A stretch of DNA of 64,000 nucleotides from Nothopassalora personata (GCA_033816765.1 CM066289.1:1984001-2048000); one strand, 5' to 3'. Counted from the stretch's first letter, positions 1 to 10,901 are shown. Numbers and translations: made by a program. Notes: generated from the letters alone by a model not told the origin.

Positions 1-3000
1 TCCTTTCTTTGACATGAGTGCATGAGCGGCATTTGTAGATGGTGTGATGAAAGAGATGCCCAAGCCTGCAAAGGCGCTTTACGTGGGGGTAGGAGGTCTG
101 GCATTTCGAGGCGTTGGTTGGCTGAGTATTGACAAGGCGGGATAGAATCTCAGCGGTCTGCAGCTATGTACTGCGCAACACAGCTAGCCCGGCGTGATGG
201 GGGCCGGCAATAGGCGCTGATGCTGGCAAGCGGGTTCGGTATGCTGCCCGCTGCATGATGACTGAAAGACAGGTGTCATACGTGACAGGAGAAGGCTCTG
301 AGTAGCATTACGAAGAGGATAATGGCAGACATCACGAATTGGTTGGTGGAAACAAAAACGGCGACGACGGCATACAGACAGGGTATCCCGGCCCTCGCTA
401 TGCGTGTTCGAGTTATAGTTTTGAGTCGCGTAGCCTTCAGCTTTCAAGATCCAGGTAATCGAGAGCAGTTTCTGGTCAATCAGCGACAATCCCGCGCTCT
501 CAGCCAGATAGGCAATCGTCGGCATCTCAACACGATCCTCGACCGTTGCAGAGGAGGCCTGCGAATTCTCGTGTTCCGACTTGTTGTTCTGGCACAAACC
601 GTGAGCCAGTCCGCCCTCTTCAGGCTCGCAGAAGCGGCTTCGTCACGGTGTCTACCTAAGATTCAGCCTCTGAGTGGCCATCTTGATGTTCTGGCGGCGT
701 GCCAGCGGTCACGGGACACTAATTACTAGTCTCGATCGCAATGACGCGTAAGTGAATGGCCACTTTTCAGCCCCGAGGCTCATGTGATTGCTTTTGATCG
801 ATCAGGCGTGATGGTGCTGCTTAGTAGGCGACCATCTTAGGCCAGTGCGATGCCTTCTCGACGGCAGTGACTGGTGGGCCACGGCAACAGTTGTCGCGCA
901 TAACAGGTCGAGGCTGCCGATGAGACCCGATCATAATACCGAAGCGGGTTCACGCTGTAAGAAGTCCGACGATGGAAGAAAGGTAGTGGATGAATGCGAG
1001 GTTCAAAATGTGTTTGATCCAGTGCAGTGCTAGATCTCCCGTCCAGCCGTGCCGTGTCTATGTATTACGGTTCCGTGCTTGGTGTGCTTCTTTGAGTCAG
1101 ATGGCTCGTTTCAATGCACTTTCTTCGCGCGGAACTTATTCCAGAGAGATGGATCTTGTTATGAATGCTCAATACGCCACGGTATATCTGCAGCTTTTAC
1201 GACTGTTCGCCACTGAAGAGGGTCAGGTCGCTCACCGTGATTGTCACGGTGCTGTGGACGCCGTTCGATGGTCCCGGCACGCTATGACGGCGCTGGCAAC
1301 GAGATTCGTGTGCTCTGCAGGGTCTGTGCGAGGCGCGGAGCATTAGCACCCAGCAGAAGTAGGAACTCGCATATCCGTTACTGCGTACAGCGAGGCTGGC
1401 ACGCCCGGCCTCTTGATCCTGGAGCTTACTCCTCTACAAATGACCCGCATGATCATCCGCAGCGATGGCTTGTAACTTGTAAGCCTCGTGCTCCATTGTG
1501 GGAACCTACGATAGAACAACCTCGACTGTCTAACTCTACCACCGCGACTGCTGAGCTGACGCTGGTGTGAGCGCATTCCATGGCCGAACGCTGGACATCC
1601 GCGATGTCGGAATACGAGCCCGTCTCGAGGATGCTCGCGTCTTCCTGTGCGTCAGTAGACCATGGCGCGCGTGCAGAGGTAAATCTCTGCACGGTTATAC
1701 AGGAAGATGCCATCGCGCGGAGACTGTTTGGGCCCACGAGCTGCGTCACGCAGACCACACCGCCAAAGGATTCTTCGGGCATACAAGTGGGATGTGTTCT
1801 GCAGACGACCCACAAGTTGAGGGCCCAGCAAGAGGAGGTCGGGTGGTTACCGCTTGAAGAGGGGCCTTGGGCACACCTGTCGAGAATGTGGCCAGCCTGC
1901 GTGTTGCTACAGGATTAGACGTCTTGTGTATGGGGAAACTGCTGAAAGACGGTGGTCGCAAGTCTCGCGAAGCGAAACCTCGAGCAGTTGTCGACTGTTA
2001 CTGGGTGAAGGAGCGGCATCTCTGATGATGCACTTTGTGTGCAACAGCAGTGTAGAGACGCAGAATGCTGCGAATACTCGACCACAGCCACAGTCACGGT
2101 AGTAGCATTACAACCTCGTGTTCGGCTGGATTTGCGTCAAACAGATGCGTCGCTGTCCGGGGCTCTGTGAAGCATCGGAGCTAGCTCGCGACTGTAGATG
2201 GAACTGACACGGTCCGGTGCTCTGGTCGGAAACTGGACGCCCAAGTCGAGTTCATTCGGTGTTTCAATAGCCCACATGCTCAATTCCGGCGGTAATAAGC
2301 GGCGGCGACTTGTGCAGATCGGGGCCCCCGATTCCAAGTATCGTGAGATACGGTTGTCCAGGAGAGATACTTGTCAGAGCCTGTTGTGACGTATCGTTAT
2401 TCAGGAGTTATCCTGGCGTGATCCCGCCTCAATTCCCGTTACTCAAGATCCGAGCCTAGGTGACCGTGCGTGTCTTGTCTACAACTGTCATTATCGAAGG
2501 CGGGCGTGATCTAGTCTGTTATAATTGACCTTATGCTTCCGGAGGCCGAAGGTGGCTGTAGCTGCTGCTTAATAGGGCAAGGTTAACTTATGTTCTCCGT
2601 CCTTTCTTAATCCTGCTCTGCAAGTGATTTACCCCTGTTATCTAAAGCGGTACGCATCCGTTAGTGCCAACTATACAATATGGTAGATGGCGTAATTGGC
2701 GGATAACGAAAACACAGTCACGGTCAGGACAGGACAGGCCCTCAGTCAGTTGCAAGCATCCTTGTCGTTAATCCCAAGATTCAGAGGCAGCATTGTATGC
2801 ACCGTTGCGGCCGCTCCCACTCTGAAAGGGTAGATTTGCCGTAAACATCAGCATCGTCATATGATAGATCGGAGCATTCGTTGCTGCACGTTTTGTATGA
2901 TTCATGATGTAGAGGTGCATGACTTGAAGTCAACTTCTTCGATATTTGCCAGATCTCAAAGTTCAAGCGGCCCATTCCGACCGAAACCGCCACCTCGGTT

Positions 3001-3337
3001 CAGCTACCGTCGGAGCGGTCCACAGTCTGTGAACGCGATCGTGCACGAGCGCATGTGGCGTCTGTTCCTGATGTCTTGGTATCGTTATGCTCAGGCACCT
3101 CCTTCACCTCAGGCTCACACACACGAGCCTCACGAGCCTCACGAGGCGTCCCTGGCAGAGCACACGCGACTATAGACCACACTGCTGGCAGGCGGTTACA
3201 CTGCATTGCTCAGCAGACTTCCGGCAGACGCCGATAGCTGCTGCCCCTCATCTCCCAGCGGCGGAGCACGCGACCTTACCGGCTTACCCCATCATCGTCT
3301 TACTCTAACACCACCACCGACACCACCCCAACGAGCG
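1..3337. other. Gene-poor left edge
   Basis: No gene could be supported in this stretch apart from a weak candidate reading frame near the left end, listed separately. Open frames are short, overlap on both strands and show no recognisable domain. A run of ACAGCCACAGTCACGG-type codons near 2085-2100 resembles the Thr-Val-rich linkers of fungal surface proteins, but no frame around it stays open. It may be the remains of a degenerate surface-protein gene, which is only a guess. Confidence 0.4.
184..597 (-). CDS. Possible hypothetical protein (weak)
   Basis: A 137-residue open frame on the minus strand with no recognised family. The first half is protein-like (mixed acidic and polar residues, then LAESAGLSLIDQKLLSITWI). 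After about residue 71 it becomes Arg/Cys/His-rich, and a GTATGC donor lies there in the DNA. A CTTTCAG acceptor follows about 100 nt later, so two exons are conceivable. In another frame the presumed intron would encode a hydrophobic stretch. Start and end are unresolved, and it could be non-coding. Confidence 0.2.
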   Translation of the reverse strand: MCQNNKSEHENSQASSATVEDRVEMPTIAYLAESAGLSLIDQKLLSITWILKAEGYATQNYNSNTHSEGRDTLSVCRRRRFCFHQPIRDVCHYPLRNATQSLLLSRMTPVFQSSCSGQHTEPACQHQRLLPAPITPG

Positions 3338-4990
3338 ATGAGCGGCGCCCCACGGCGAGATGCGCCCCCAGCCTATCCAGGACGTCCAGCCCAGCAAGAC
3401 GACCTGACATGGCTCGACTTCCTACGAACAGCGGGTGGCACTGTACCTGCTGACCTGCGTCCTCAGTCCTCAGATCGGCAGAACTCTGCTGAGCGTAAAA
3501 GGCGGCATACCGGCAGTGAACCAGAGAGAAGAAATTATCCTTATCCTGGCAGACCTTCCATGAACGGTGCTTCGAGCAGCAGGATTATAGGGACACCAGG
3601 CAATAGTAGAGACGCGACCATAGATCCGACCTCCCCGCAGGCTAGGGGCGACAGAGAGATGGCCATCGACCTGGAAACCACATCTACCAGACCTTTCCGA
3701 CCCTCGTCGTCACGAATGTTTTCAGGCGGTAATGGTAGCCTCGGTGGCAGAAGAGAGAGTGATATTGTCCTACCACGATGGCAGTCCGACCAAGAAGTCG
3801 ACAAGTGTCCCGTTTGCAGCATCGACTTCAGCTTCTGGTACAGAAAGCATCATTGCCGCAAGTGCGGGCGCGTGGTTTGCGCCTCTTGCTCACCACATCG
3901 CATCACCATCCCGAGGCAGTATATCGTGCAGCCTCCTAGTCCAAGCACATTCTACGAAGATGAATCCAGCTCAACCTCGCCTCCCAAAAGTCGAGGTCAT
4001 CTGGGCGGCGGCGAGATCGTGAGAGTATGCAATCCCTGTGTACCAGACCCATGGACGCCGGATACCACGTCTGCGCAAGCTCCCGTAGCGCCAGTTCCTC
4101 CTCCTCCACCGCCGAGGACCAGCAGCCGCCAGCGGTCACCACTAAGAGACACCAGGCTATATCCAGGAACAGATCCCAGCTTCCGTAGAGACTCCGATCA
4201 AGGAGAACGCGAGCGACCGGATCATTACAGACATGTTTTACCGCCCGGCAGGAGTAGGGCTCAGAGCTACCAGACAGCGAGCACCTCAACCCGAGATCCC
4301 AGATTGCAAGCTCAGGGTGGTATGCGTGTGACTTCACGCGGCGCTGGCAGTCAAGAAGGCGCATTTCCCAGGCTTTCGTCACACTACGAACTTGGGTACC
4401 CCGCCGACAGAGGTTCTCATGGAACAGCGCCAGCACCTTCAAATGCCAGCAGATCTATGCCCACTGTGGCCTCATCTCACGCACGCTCTCAGCCCGATGC
4501 AAGTCAGCTAGGAGCTCCGGTGCGGCCCAGACGAGAGCTGCGCGAGGAAGACGAGTGCCCCGTTTGTGGTATTGAAATGCCTTCTGGTGAGGCCGTCCGC
4601 GAGGCCCATATCAATGACTGTATCTTGTCTCGATTCTCGTCGACTCCCACGCAGCCTCGATCAGTGCCCACTGCCACAAACCCACAGGTACTTGCACCAG
4701 CAGCGCTCGCTGGAAGTCATGCTTCTAGCAACGCGCCCACGGCAGAAGGATCACGCCCACGTGCTACCAGCTATCGACCAAGGGGCATGGCACTTTACAA
4801 GGCCACCGAGAAAGACTGTCAAGACGAAGCTGGCGAAGCACAAGAGTGTGTTATTTGCTTCGAGGAGTTTGAGCCAGGTGATGAGATGGGGCGTATGGAG
4901 TGTCTGTGCAAGTTCCACCGGGTATGCATTCGGCAGTGGTGGGACACGAAGGGGCAAGGAAGCTGTCCGACGCACCAGCTACACGACTGA
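3338..4990 (+). CDS. FYVE and RING finger protein, Pib1-type E3 ubiquitin ligase
   Basis: A 550-residue single-exon protein. A FYVE zinc finger (about residues 154-235) carries the phosphoinositide-binding RKHHCRKCG core and a final Cys pair (VCNPC). It should bind phosphatidylinositol 3-phosphate on endosomes and the vacuole. A Pro/Ser-rich linker follows, then a small Cys/His finger (ECPVCGIEM...HINDC, about 405-430). The protein ends in a RING-type domain (about 502-545, CVICFEEF...CLCKFHRVCIRQWW...CPTH). This order matches yeast Pib1-like endosomal/vacuolar E3 ligases. The frame is open 44 codons further upstream, but the start at 3338 begins the Pro-rich sequence and looks natural. No neighbour is functionally linked. 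Confidence 0.85.
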   Translation: MSGAPRRDAPPAYPGRPAQQDDLTWLDFLRTAGGTVPADLRPQSSDRQNSAERKRRHTGSEPERRNYPYPGRPSMNGASSSRIIGTPGNSRDATIDPTSPQARGDREMAIDLETTSTRPFRPSSSRMFSGGNGSLGGRRESDIVLPRWQSDQEVDKCPVCSIDFSFWYRKHHCRKCGRVVCASCSPHRITIPRQYIVQPPSPSTFYEDESSSTSPPKSRGHLGGGEIVRVCNPCVPDPWTPDTTSAQAPVAPVPPPPPPRTSSRQRSPLRDTRLYPGTDPSFRRDSDQGERERPDHYRHVLPPGRSRAQSYQTASTSTRDPRLQAQGGMRVTSRGAGSQEGAFPRLSSHYELGYPADRGSHGTAPAPSNASRSMPTVASSHARSQPDASQLGAPVRPRRELREEDECPVCGIEMPSGEAVREAHINDCILSRFSSTPTQPRSVPTATNPQVLAPAALAGSHASSNAPTAEGSRPRATSYRPRGMALYKATEKDCQDEAGEAQECVICFEEFEPGDEMGRMECLCKFHRVCIRQWWDTKGQGSCPTHQLHD

Positions 4991-5477
4991 GGAATCGCAG
5001 CAGAAGACCTAAGACATGCAACAAGTCGTCACGATTCAACGAGGGCGTTTGAGGAATAGATGGAATGAAGCGGCGTATCGCATCGCATATGCAGCGTACT
5101 CGCATTGGGTATAGCATATGGGCATTGGCATGCAGCTCAACTAGCTAAAGTCCTTTTGAATGACGTTACGAACTTTTTTTTTGAATGACGTTACGAACCT
5201 TTGATGTCTTGCGTCTCGACCTTTTCGTTGTATTTGCAATTGAAATCGTGATGTCGTGTTAGGTTCGCGTTGACGGTTGCATGTGAAGCCCCCCACCATC
5301 TCGATCTTCGGGTGTTGCGCCAATTCAGATCAACATATTGGAACACAGATGAAGTATTCAGTAGTGAATTTCTGCATTCGCCGTTGGGGCTGCACTTTCA
5401 TCGCCCGCGCGACCATTCACTAGCACTCGCACCCGCACCTGCCTGGGGATCTTGACACAATTGCGCCTTGTGTCACA
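4991..5477. other. Intergenic region between FYVE/RING gene and SSU72
   Basis: Contains the 3' flank of the upstream gene, a short direct repeat (5154-5198, listed separately) and the presumed SSU72 promoter. No gene seen. Confidence 0.5.
5154..5198. repeat. Two tandem copies of a 20-bp unit
   Basis: The unit TTTTGAATGACGTTACGAAC occurs at 5154-5173 and again at 5179-5198, separated by five T residues. It lies about 165 bp downstream of the FYVE/RING stop codon. Each copy includes TGACGT, the core of a CRE/bZIP site, so it may also act in the promoter of the next gene, but that is not shown. Confidence 0.85.
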
Positions 5478-6453
5478 ATGGCAGCGCCGCCGCCTCCACC
5501 GCCTCCGCCCGAACCACAACCCGAGCACGCGACACTTGCAGCACAAATGAACGGCGCCGGCGATCCAGGACCTGTGCCTCGCGCAGAGCTACAGCAGAAG
5601 GCATCAACCCAGCCGGAGCAGCAGCAAGACGGCGGAGGCTACAAGCTGAAATTCTGCACAGTATGCGCATCGAACAATAACAGGTTGGCAACCAATGGAC
5701 ACCAGTCGCAAAGAGAAGCTGACCCTCTACAGATCCATGGAAGCACACCTACGCCTCACCACCGCACCCGACGGCCCCTACCCAACCATATCCTTCGGCA
5801 CAGGCTCCCTGGTCCGACTGCCAGGCCCCTCCATCTCACAACCCAACGTCTACAACTTCAACTCCACCTCCTACGAAGCCATGTACAACGAACTCGCCGG
5901 CAAAGACAGCCGCCTCTACAAAGCCAACGGCATCCTCCCCATGCTCGAGCGCAACAAAAACGTCAAATGGGGTCCCGAGCGCTGGCAAGACTGGAAAGTG
6001 GGAGTTCCGCGTGTGGGCAAGAGGTGGCAGACCCAGGACGGAACCGAGCAAGGTGGAGCGGAAGCCGAGTACAAGGACGACAAGGGTTACCGAGGAACGG
6101 AGGCAGGCACGGTAGACATTGTGATCACATGTGAGGAGAGGTGCTGGGACGCGGTTGTGGACGATCTGCTCACGAGGGGTGCGCCGCTGAACCGGCCGGT
6201 GCATGTCTTCAATGTGGATATTAAGGATAATCATGAGGAGGCATTGGTTGGTGGGAGGGCGATTCTGGAGTTGGCGGATGCGTTGAACCAGGCGGCGGTG
6301 CAGGCGAGGGAGGTCAGTGGGAATGTTAATGGGTTTGATGCGGGGCAGGCTGGTGCGAGGGCTGCTTTTGATGAGAAGGTGCCAGAGGTGTTGGCGGCGT
6401 GGCAGGATCGATGGCCGAATCTGCCGGCGTTGTGGACGTTGGCCTGGTTTTGA
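5478..6453 (+). CDS. SSU72: RNA polymerase II CTD phosphatase Ssu72
   Basis: Exons 5478-5683 and 5733-6453 give 308 residues. Ssu72 dephosphorylates Ser5 and Ser7 of the polymerase II C-terminal repeats and works within the cleavage/polyadenylation factor. The phosphatase loop Cys-x5-Arg (CASNNNR, residues 63-69) is completed across a 49-nt phase-2 intron, whose branch point reads GCTGAC. The downstream block [13 protein letters not shown] matches the conserved Ssu72 signature. The family is usually about 200 residues. Here a Pro-rich N-terminal extension of about 55 residues and a longer acidic middle add length, as is common in filamentous fungi. Reading through the intron would destroy the active-site context, so splicing is required. 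Confidence 0.93.
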
Positions 6454-6805
6454 TGTGCTCGGAGATTAAGCATGGCTCAAGAAATCATGAATTGGGTAAG
6501 GAGACCTCGACATCCTCGACATGCGCCAACGCCCACGTCAATGCCAACGATCGAGTGCGGCGTGGCCCGCGTTTCGGTGTGCATGTTGCATTAGACTGCA
6601 GACACTCGGCTCATCAAGCTTCATGGTCAAAGCTGACCCTCAGCCGTGCGGCATGGTCTGTGAGATACAATTTTCGATCTCTGTGTCGACTAACATATGG
6701 ACTTCATTGGACTTCGACCAACACGAGATACGACTACTGGACGTCGACATCGTACATCATCGGCATCACTTGAGGACGGCCTCATTGCGATCAGGTCATG
6801 TTCAG
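6454..6805. other. Intergenic region downstream of SSU72
   Basis: No gene supported. It leads into the broken HET-domain fragment and may include further degraded pieces of that gene. Confidence 0.4.
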
Positions 6806-7075
6806 TAGATCGCACTATCGTATCCGTGGGGCAGCCGATGACAAGTGGCAGAAATACATGTCGACGGGGCTGCATTCACGATCACGAACAACCTGCAACA
6901 AGCTCTTCGGGAAATGATAGCGTTCTGGAGCCGCCATTATGGATCCACCAGGCCTGAGCTACTGTTGTGGTGCGACCAGATCTGCATCAACCAGGACAAA
7001 ATTGATGAGAGGAACCTGCAGGTTGCGTTCATGGGATGAGTGTACAGCGAAGCGGACCAGGTTCTGGTGCGGCTG
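6806..7075 (+). pseudogene. HET-domain (heterokaryon incompatibility) gene fragment
   Basis: One continuous frame carries hallmarks of the fungal HET domain in the right order. ALSYPWGS (6812-6835) corresponds to the usual ALSYxWG block. EIHVDG...ITNNLQQAL follows, then the core LLLWCDQICINQ, then VYSEADQVLV after a stop. The frame is interrupted by TGA at 6839 and TGA at 7037, each inside otherwise conserved sequence. No start or C-terminal part was found. HET proteins trigger cell death when genetically different hyphae fuse. This copy is a decayed N-terminal domain. Programmed shifts are unlikely given two separate stops and the missing ends. Confidence 0.8.
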
Positions 7076-7110
7076 CCAGTGCCAGTGCAGATCTCTGTCT
7101 ATAATGTATC

Positions 7111-8090
7111 AGGGGACCTTGGAAACGGTGGCACCTTGAGCAGCAGACTGGCCAACAAGCAAGTCAACGCAAGTTGAGTGAGTAGACTTGATTGCTTGCT
7201 ATATAGCAGCATGTGACTTGTCCTGCAAGTGAATTAGCTCATCGTTGCTTGCCTTGGTTGCCTTGAGTTGGTCACCTTCACCCCCCTCCCCCCAGTAGTA
7301 CTCTCACCCTATCGCATAGCTCACTGTCTATTGTATCACGCCCTTGCCGTGAGTAGCTCTTCATAGCCATAAGTTTGTTGATGGTGCTTGCTGCCATATG
7401 GCGTCCCACCTGCCCACCGCATCACTCTGTCTGATCGATGACTTCATAGGCTTCTTCTTCAACGACTGCACCCTCCTCGAGGCCAAGACGAACGAGGGTA
7501 CTGGCCCCTTCTCCGTCTCTGCTAAGCTGCGTCCAAACCAGCAGGTTCAGATCGCGCAGGCTACTGTTAGTTTGAAATTCCAGTGTCAGAGCTGCACTTC
7601 TCCAGCAGCTGTGTGCGACTTCAGCGGCTCGCATGATGCGACTAGCAGTCTTGGTGCGGCTGTGCTAACGGAGGACTTCAGCATTGTGGTGCGTGGTGTT
7701 ACTGGTGTTGCTAAGTAGGGAAGAAAGGACGAAGCTTGGGGTCGGAGTGGTGGGAACGCAGATGACAGTACGGCGTGAATGGTCTTTTCGTTTGTAGTGT
7801 AATTTGGGTAGACGTACCCTTTTGATGGCAGATTCGACCGTTACGCATACACTGCCCAAATCATCCTCTCTCCCTCTTAGGCCATGCTTGCCTTTGCGTT
7901 GCTCGAAGAACGTCTTCGAGGCATAATCCGCTTGCCCGTACGTCAATCAAGACTTGACTTCTTGACCTCGGAGTCTGCTCGTTGTAACCTGGTGGCGAGC
8001 GCACACAACCGCTGCTCTGACAATAAAGTTACTTCCAAGTGCCCTCAGCGACACGCTTCACTCCCTCCGCTCCCACCCCTGCAGCAACTC
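7111..8090. other. Mostly intergenic, one doubtful small ORF
   Basis: Apart from the small reading frame at 7398-7718 listed separately, no domain or splice structure could be recognised. Confidence 0.4.
7398..7718 (+). CDS. Doubtful small hypothetical protein
   Basis: A 106-residue ATG-initiated frame with no recognised family. The sequence is moderately protein-like, with alternating hydrophobic residues from about 45 to 100 and four Cys in the middle region. It lies between a decayed HET fragment and a MYND gene, so it may also be a gene remnant. No signal peptide or membrane segment is evident. Confidence 0.25.
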   Translation: MASHLPTASLCLIDDFIGFFFNDCTLLEAKTNEGTGPFSVSAKLRPNQQVQIAQATVSLKFQCQSCTSPAAVCDFSGSHDATSSLGAAVLTEDFSIVVRGVTGVAK

Positions 8091-8479
8091 TCACGTATCG
8101 AACTGCCACTTCTGCAGCCCCTTCTGGTGAGCATCAGCCTTGGGCGGTGCTCTAGACGCCATCTTAATCTCATGCGTCTGGGCGTACTCCTGGGCGGCTT
8201 TGGCGCAGACTTTCTTGTGCTTCTTAGTATCGGCTTTCTTGCAGTCGCGTGAGCAGTACGAGACGCTCTTGCACATGATGCAGGGTTTCAGAAGCCTTGC
8301 CTCTGCCTCGTCTGCGTCGGTTGATGTCTCGAGCTTGCCGCAGGTGCCGCATGACGGGAGAGCTGGCGTTGCGCTCGGTTCTGGGATGGTGTCAGTGCCT
8401 CTGTATTCGTGGTTATGGTGGATCGGCCTGTACCTGAAGAGGCCGAGGCGGGCGCTGATGATTCGCCGTTGGCGGACAT
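8091..8479 (-). CDS. MYND-type zinc finger protein
   Basis: Exons 8434-8479 and 8091-8380 (minus strand) give 111 residues; the intron is 53 nt with a GTACAG donor. After a short Ser/Ala-rich N-terminus, a MYND finger spans about residues 28-70: C-x2-C (CGTCGK), then CIMCKSVSYCSRDCKKADTK, then KKHKKVC. MYND fingers bind short proline-rich peptides and usually recruit partners in transcriptional control. No other domain is present, so this is a compact MYND-only protein of unknown role. It is divergently transcribed from the photolyase gene across about 0.5 kb. Confidence 0.75.
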
Positions 8480-8973
8480 TGTGATATTGGTGTGCTCAAT
8501 GGCGTCTGAGCACAAGATGCGGTGGGCTATTCTATTGCTCTGAATATGACATGCAGGCCCAGCCGCCGCCTTGAAGAAAAAGGTTCGAGTAGACCTAGTT
8601 GTCTCTTGTGCGCGTATCTTGTAAGATATTTCTCAAACTGCTGAGTGGAAATTGTTCGAGACCGAAGCGGCTTGCAGTATACTATGGTCGTACTTTGCTA
8701 TGTGATCTGACTGTGTGGAGGCTTCTACTCAACAGTCCTTGTCGAGGTCGATATGGTCGGACATACAGTGATGTTTGTCTACATTCCCACGAAGCCTCCA
8801 AATTTGGGGAGGAACGTGCAAACGGTGCAGGTCGATCGTGGAGAGCCGCCCGATGACGTCGAGGATCGTGCTTCTCGGCCATCGCGAAACAAACGCCTCG
8901 TCCAACATTCTCTTTTGTCCTTTGTTTACAAGCTCTCGTGAGTGGCAGAGACCTTCGGAGCGCAATTAATTAC
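8480..8973. promoter_or_regulatory. Divergent promoter region, MYND gene / photolyase
   Basis: A 494-bp region between oppositely oriented starts. Short overlapping open frames here have no family features. It is expected to hold both promoters. I could not point to a specific light-response element. Confidence 0.4.
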
Positions 8974-10869
8974 ATGTTCCTCTGCATACTCCGCCCACGA
9001 GCTCTCCATCGACCTGTGAGTAACGTCTCGAGAACATCCTGGACGCATCGACTCTACACCTCGCCATCGATCATGGCACCAAAGCGCAAGGCCACAGATC
9101 CCGTGCGCCCAGAACCGTCGCCTGCGAAGAAAAGACACGTCGAAGTCAAGAGAGAGCCCAGCAACGGCGAAGCCAAGTTTGACCACTCTCGCATTGAAGA
9201 GACGCTTGGCATTGTCCAACGAGACTTCTACCCTCCCGAGATGAGCAATGAACGCGCAAAGCAATACCACGAAGGCGAGATACCCAGGCCACTACAGGTC
9301 TTGCATGCTATGCTTGCACAGACGAAGGCGGAACGTCAAAAGATTGCAGTGGGCGAATGTGTAGTGCATTGGTTCAAGCGCGACTTGCGACTCTTCGACA
9401 ACAAGGCTCTACATCTAGCAAGTGAGAAGGCGAAAAGCAAGAACGTGCCACTGGTCTGTATGTTCATCGTCAGTCCACAGGACTACCAGGCACACTTGAC
9501 CAGCCCGGCAAGAGTAGACTTTGAGCTGAGAACGTTGGAGATCATGAAGGAAGACCTGGCAGCACTGGATATACCACTATACGTCACTACAATAGAGAAC
9601 AGAAAGCATGTCATCCCCAACGTCCTCGGCAAATGCGCCGAATGGGGCGCCAAACATCTGTTTTGCAACATTGAGTACGAAGTGGACGAACTCCGCCGCG
9701 AGACCAAGCTGATCAAAGCGGGACTGAAGCAAGGCATAGCAGTCGAGTCCGTCCACGACGATGTCGTTGTCGCTCCAGGAGAACTCCAGACAGGCGGCGG
9801 GAAGCAATATTCAGTCTACAGCCCCTGGTTCCGCGCCTGGATCAAACACCTCCACGAACACCCGCACCTCCTCAACGCCTTCCCCCATCCCACTCAAAAC
9901 CCACCCTTCGCCCGCGAAAAATTCCGCGTAATCTTCGACATGTCCGTCCCCTCCGCGCCCTCCAACAAGACCCTGACCCAAGAAGAACTAGACCGCTTCG
10001 CTCACCTCTGGCCCGCCGGCGAACACGAAGCGCGCCAACGCCTCGATCGTTTCTTGTCAGACAAGATAGCAAAATACAAGGAAACCCGCAACTTCCCCGC
10101 CTCACAATCGACCGCCTCGCTCAGCGTGCACTTCTCTGCCGGAACCCTCGCAGCCCGCACAGCAGTACGCTCCGCCAGAGACGTAAATTCAGCCAAGAAG
10201 CTCGACGCTGGCAACGCGGGAATCACAGGCTGGATTTCTGAGATTGCCTGGCGGGATTTTTACAAGCACGTCCTAGCCCACTGGCCTTATGTCTGCATGC
10301 ACAAGCCTTTCAAGTACGAGTATTCGGACATTGAGTGGGAGTATGATGAAGAACAATTCAAGCGCTGGTGCGAGGGACGTACAGGATTCCCGATCGTGGA
10401 CGCGGCGATGCGGCAGTTGAATCAAATGGCGTATATGCATAATCGGTGTAGGATGATTGTTGCGAGTTTCCTGGCGAAGGATCTGTTGATTGATTGGAGG
10501 ATGGGGGAGAAGTATTTTATGGAGCACTTGATTGATGGGGACTTTGCTTCGAATAACGGCGGTTGGGGGTTCAGTGCGAGTACCGGTGTGGATCCGCAGC
10601 CTTATTTTAGGATTTTTAATCCTTTGCTGCAGAGTGAGAAGTTTGATGAAAAGGGGGAGTACATCCGGAAGTGGGTTCCCGAGTTGAAGGGGGTGGAGGG
10701 AAAGGCGATACATGCGCCGTATGAGAGGGGCCAGGGGAACGTGGCGGAGAAGATGGGGTATCCGAGGCCTATGGTGGATCATAAGCAGGCTCGAGAGAAG
10801 GCTTTGGCGAGGTATAAGGGTGGGCTAGGGAGGGCGACGGCGAATGTCGGTGGTGGCGTCCATAATTGA
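8974..10869 (+). CDS. PHR1: Deoxyribodipyrimidine (CPD) photolyase, class I
   Basis: 631 residues from the ATG at 8974, or 598 from the in-frame ATG at 9073. The enzyme uses blue light and FADH- to split cyclobutane pyrimidine dimers. The N-terminal antenna-binding domain starts at VHWFKRDLRLFDNKAL. The FAD-binding half includes GITGWISEIAWRDFYKHVL, GFPIVDAAMRQLNQMAYMHN, CRMIVASFLAKDLLIDW and GGWGFSASTGVDPQPYFRIF, all class I photolyase hallmarks. The segment between the two ATGs is Arg-rich, nearly free of acidic residues and reads like a mitochondrial presequence. The protein from the second ATG begins with a Lys/Arg-rich, nuclear-signal-like stretch (MAPKRK). Alternative starts could supply nucleus and mitochondria. 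Confidence 0.93.
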   Translation: MFLCILRPRALHRPVSNVSRTSWTHRLYTSPSIMAPKRKATDPVRPEPSPAKKRHVEVKREPSNGEAKFDHSRIEETLGIVQRDFYPPEMSNERAKQYHEGEIPRPLQVLHAMLAQTKAERQKIAVGECVVHWFKRDLRLFDNKALHLASEKAKSKNVPLVCMFIVSPQDYQAHLTSPARVDFELRTLEIMKEDLAALDIPLYVTTIENRKHVIPNVLGKCAEWGAKHLFCNIEYEVDELRRETKLIKAGLKQGIAVESVHDDVVVAPGELQTGGGKQYSVYSPWFRAWIKHLHEHPHLLNAFPHPTQNPPFAREKFRVIFDMSVPSAPSNKTLTQEELDRFAHLWPAGEHEARQRLDRFLSDKIAKYKETRNFPASQSTASLSVHFSAGTLAARTAVRSARDVNSAKKLDAGNAGITGWISEIAWRDFYKHVLAHWPYVCMHKPFKYEYSDIEWEYDEEQFKRWCEGRTGFPIVDAAMRQLNQMAYMHNRCRMIVASFLAKDLLIDWRMGEKYFMEHLIDGDFASNNGGWGFSASTGVDPQPYFRIFNPLLQSEKFDEKGEYIRKWVPELKGVEGKAIHAPYERGQGNVAEKMGYPRPMVDHKQAREKALARYKGGLGRATANVGGGVHN

Positions 10870-10901
10870 GTTCTGAAGATACCCGAGATCGCATTGATCT
10901 G

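Noticed and set aside
3936..4442. 168-codon minus-strand frame inside the FYVE/RING gene
   Set aside because: Shadow of the coding strand's codon bias; the plus-strand gene is well supported.
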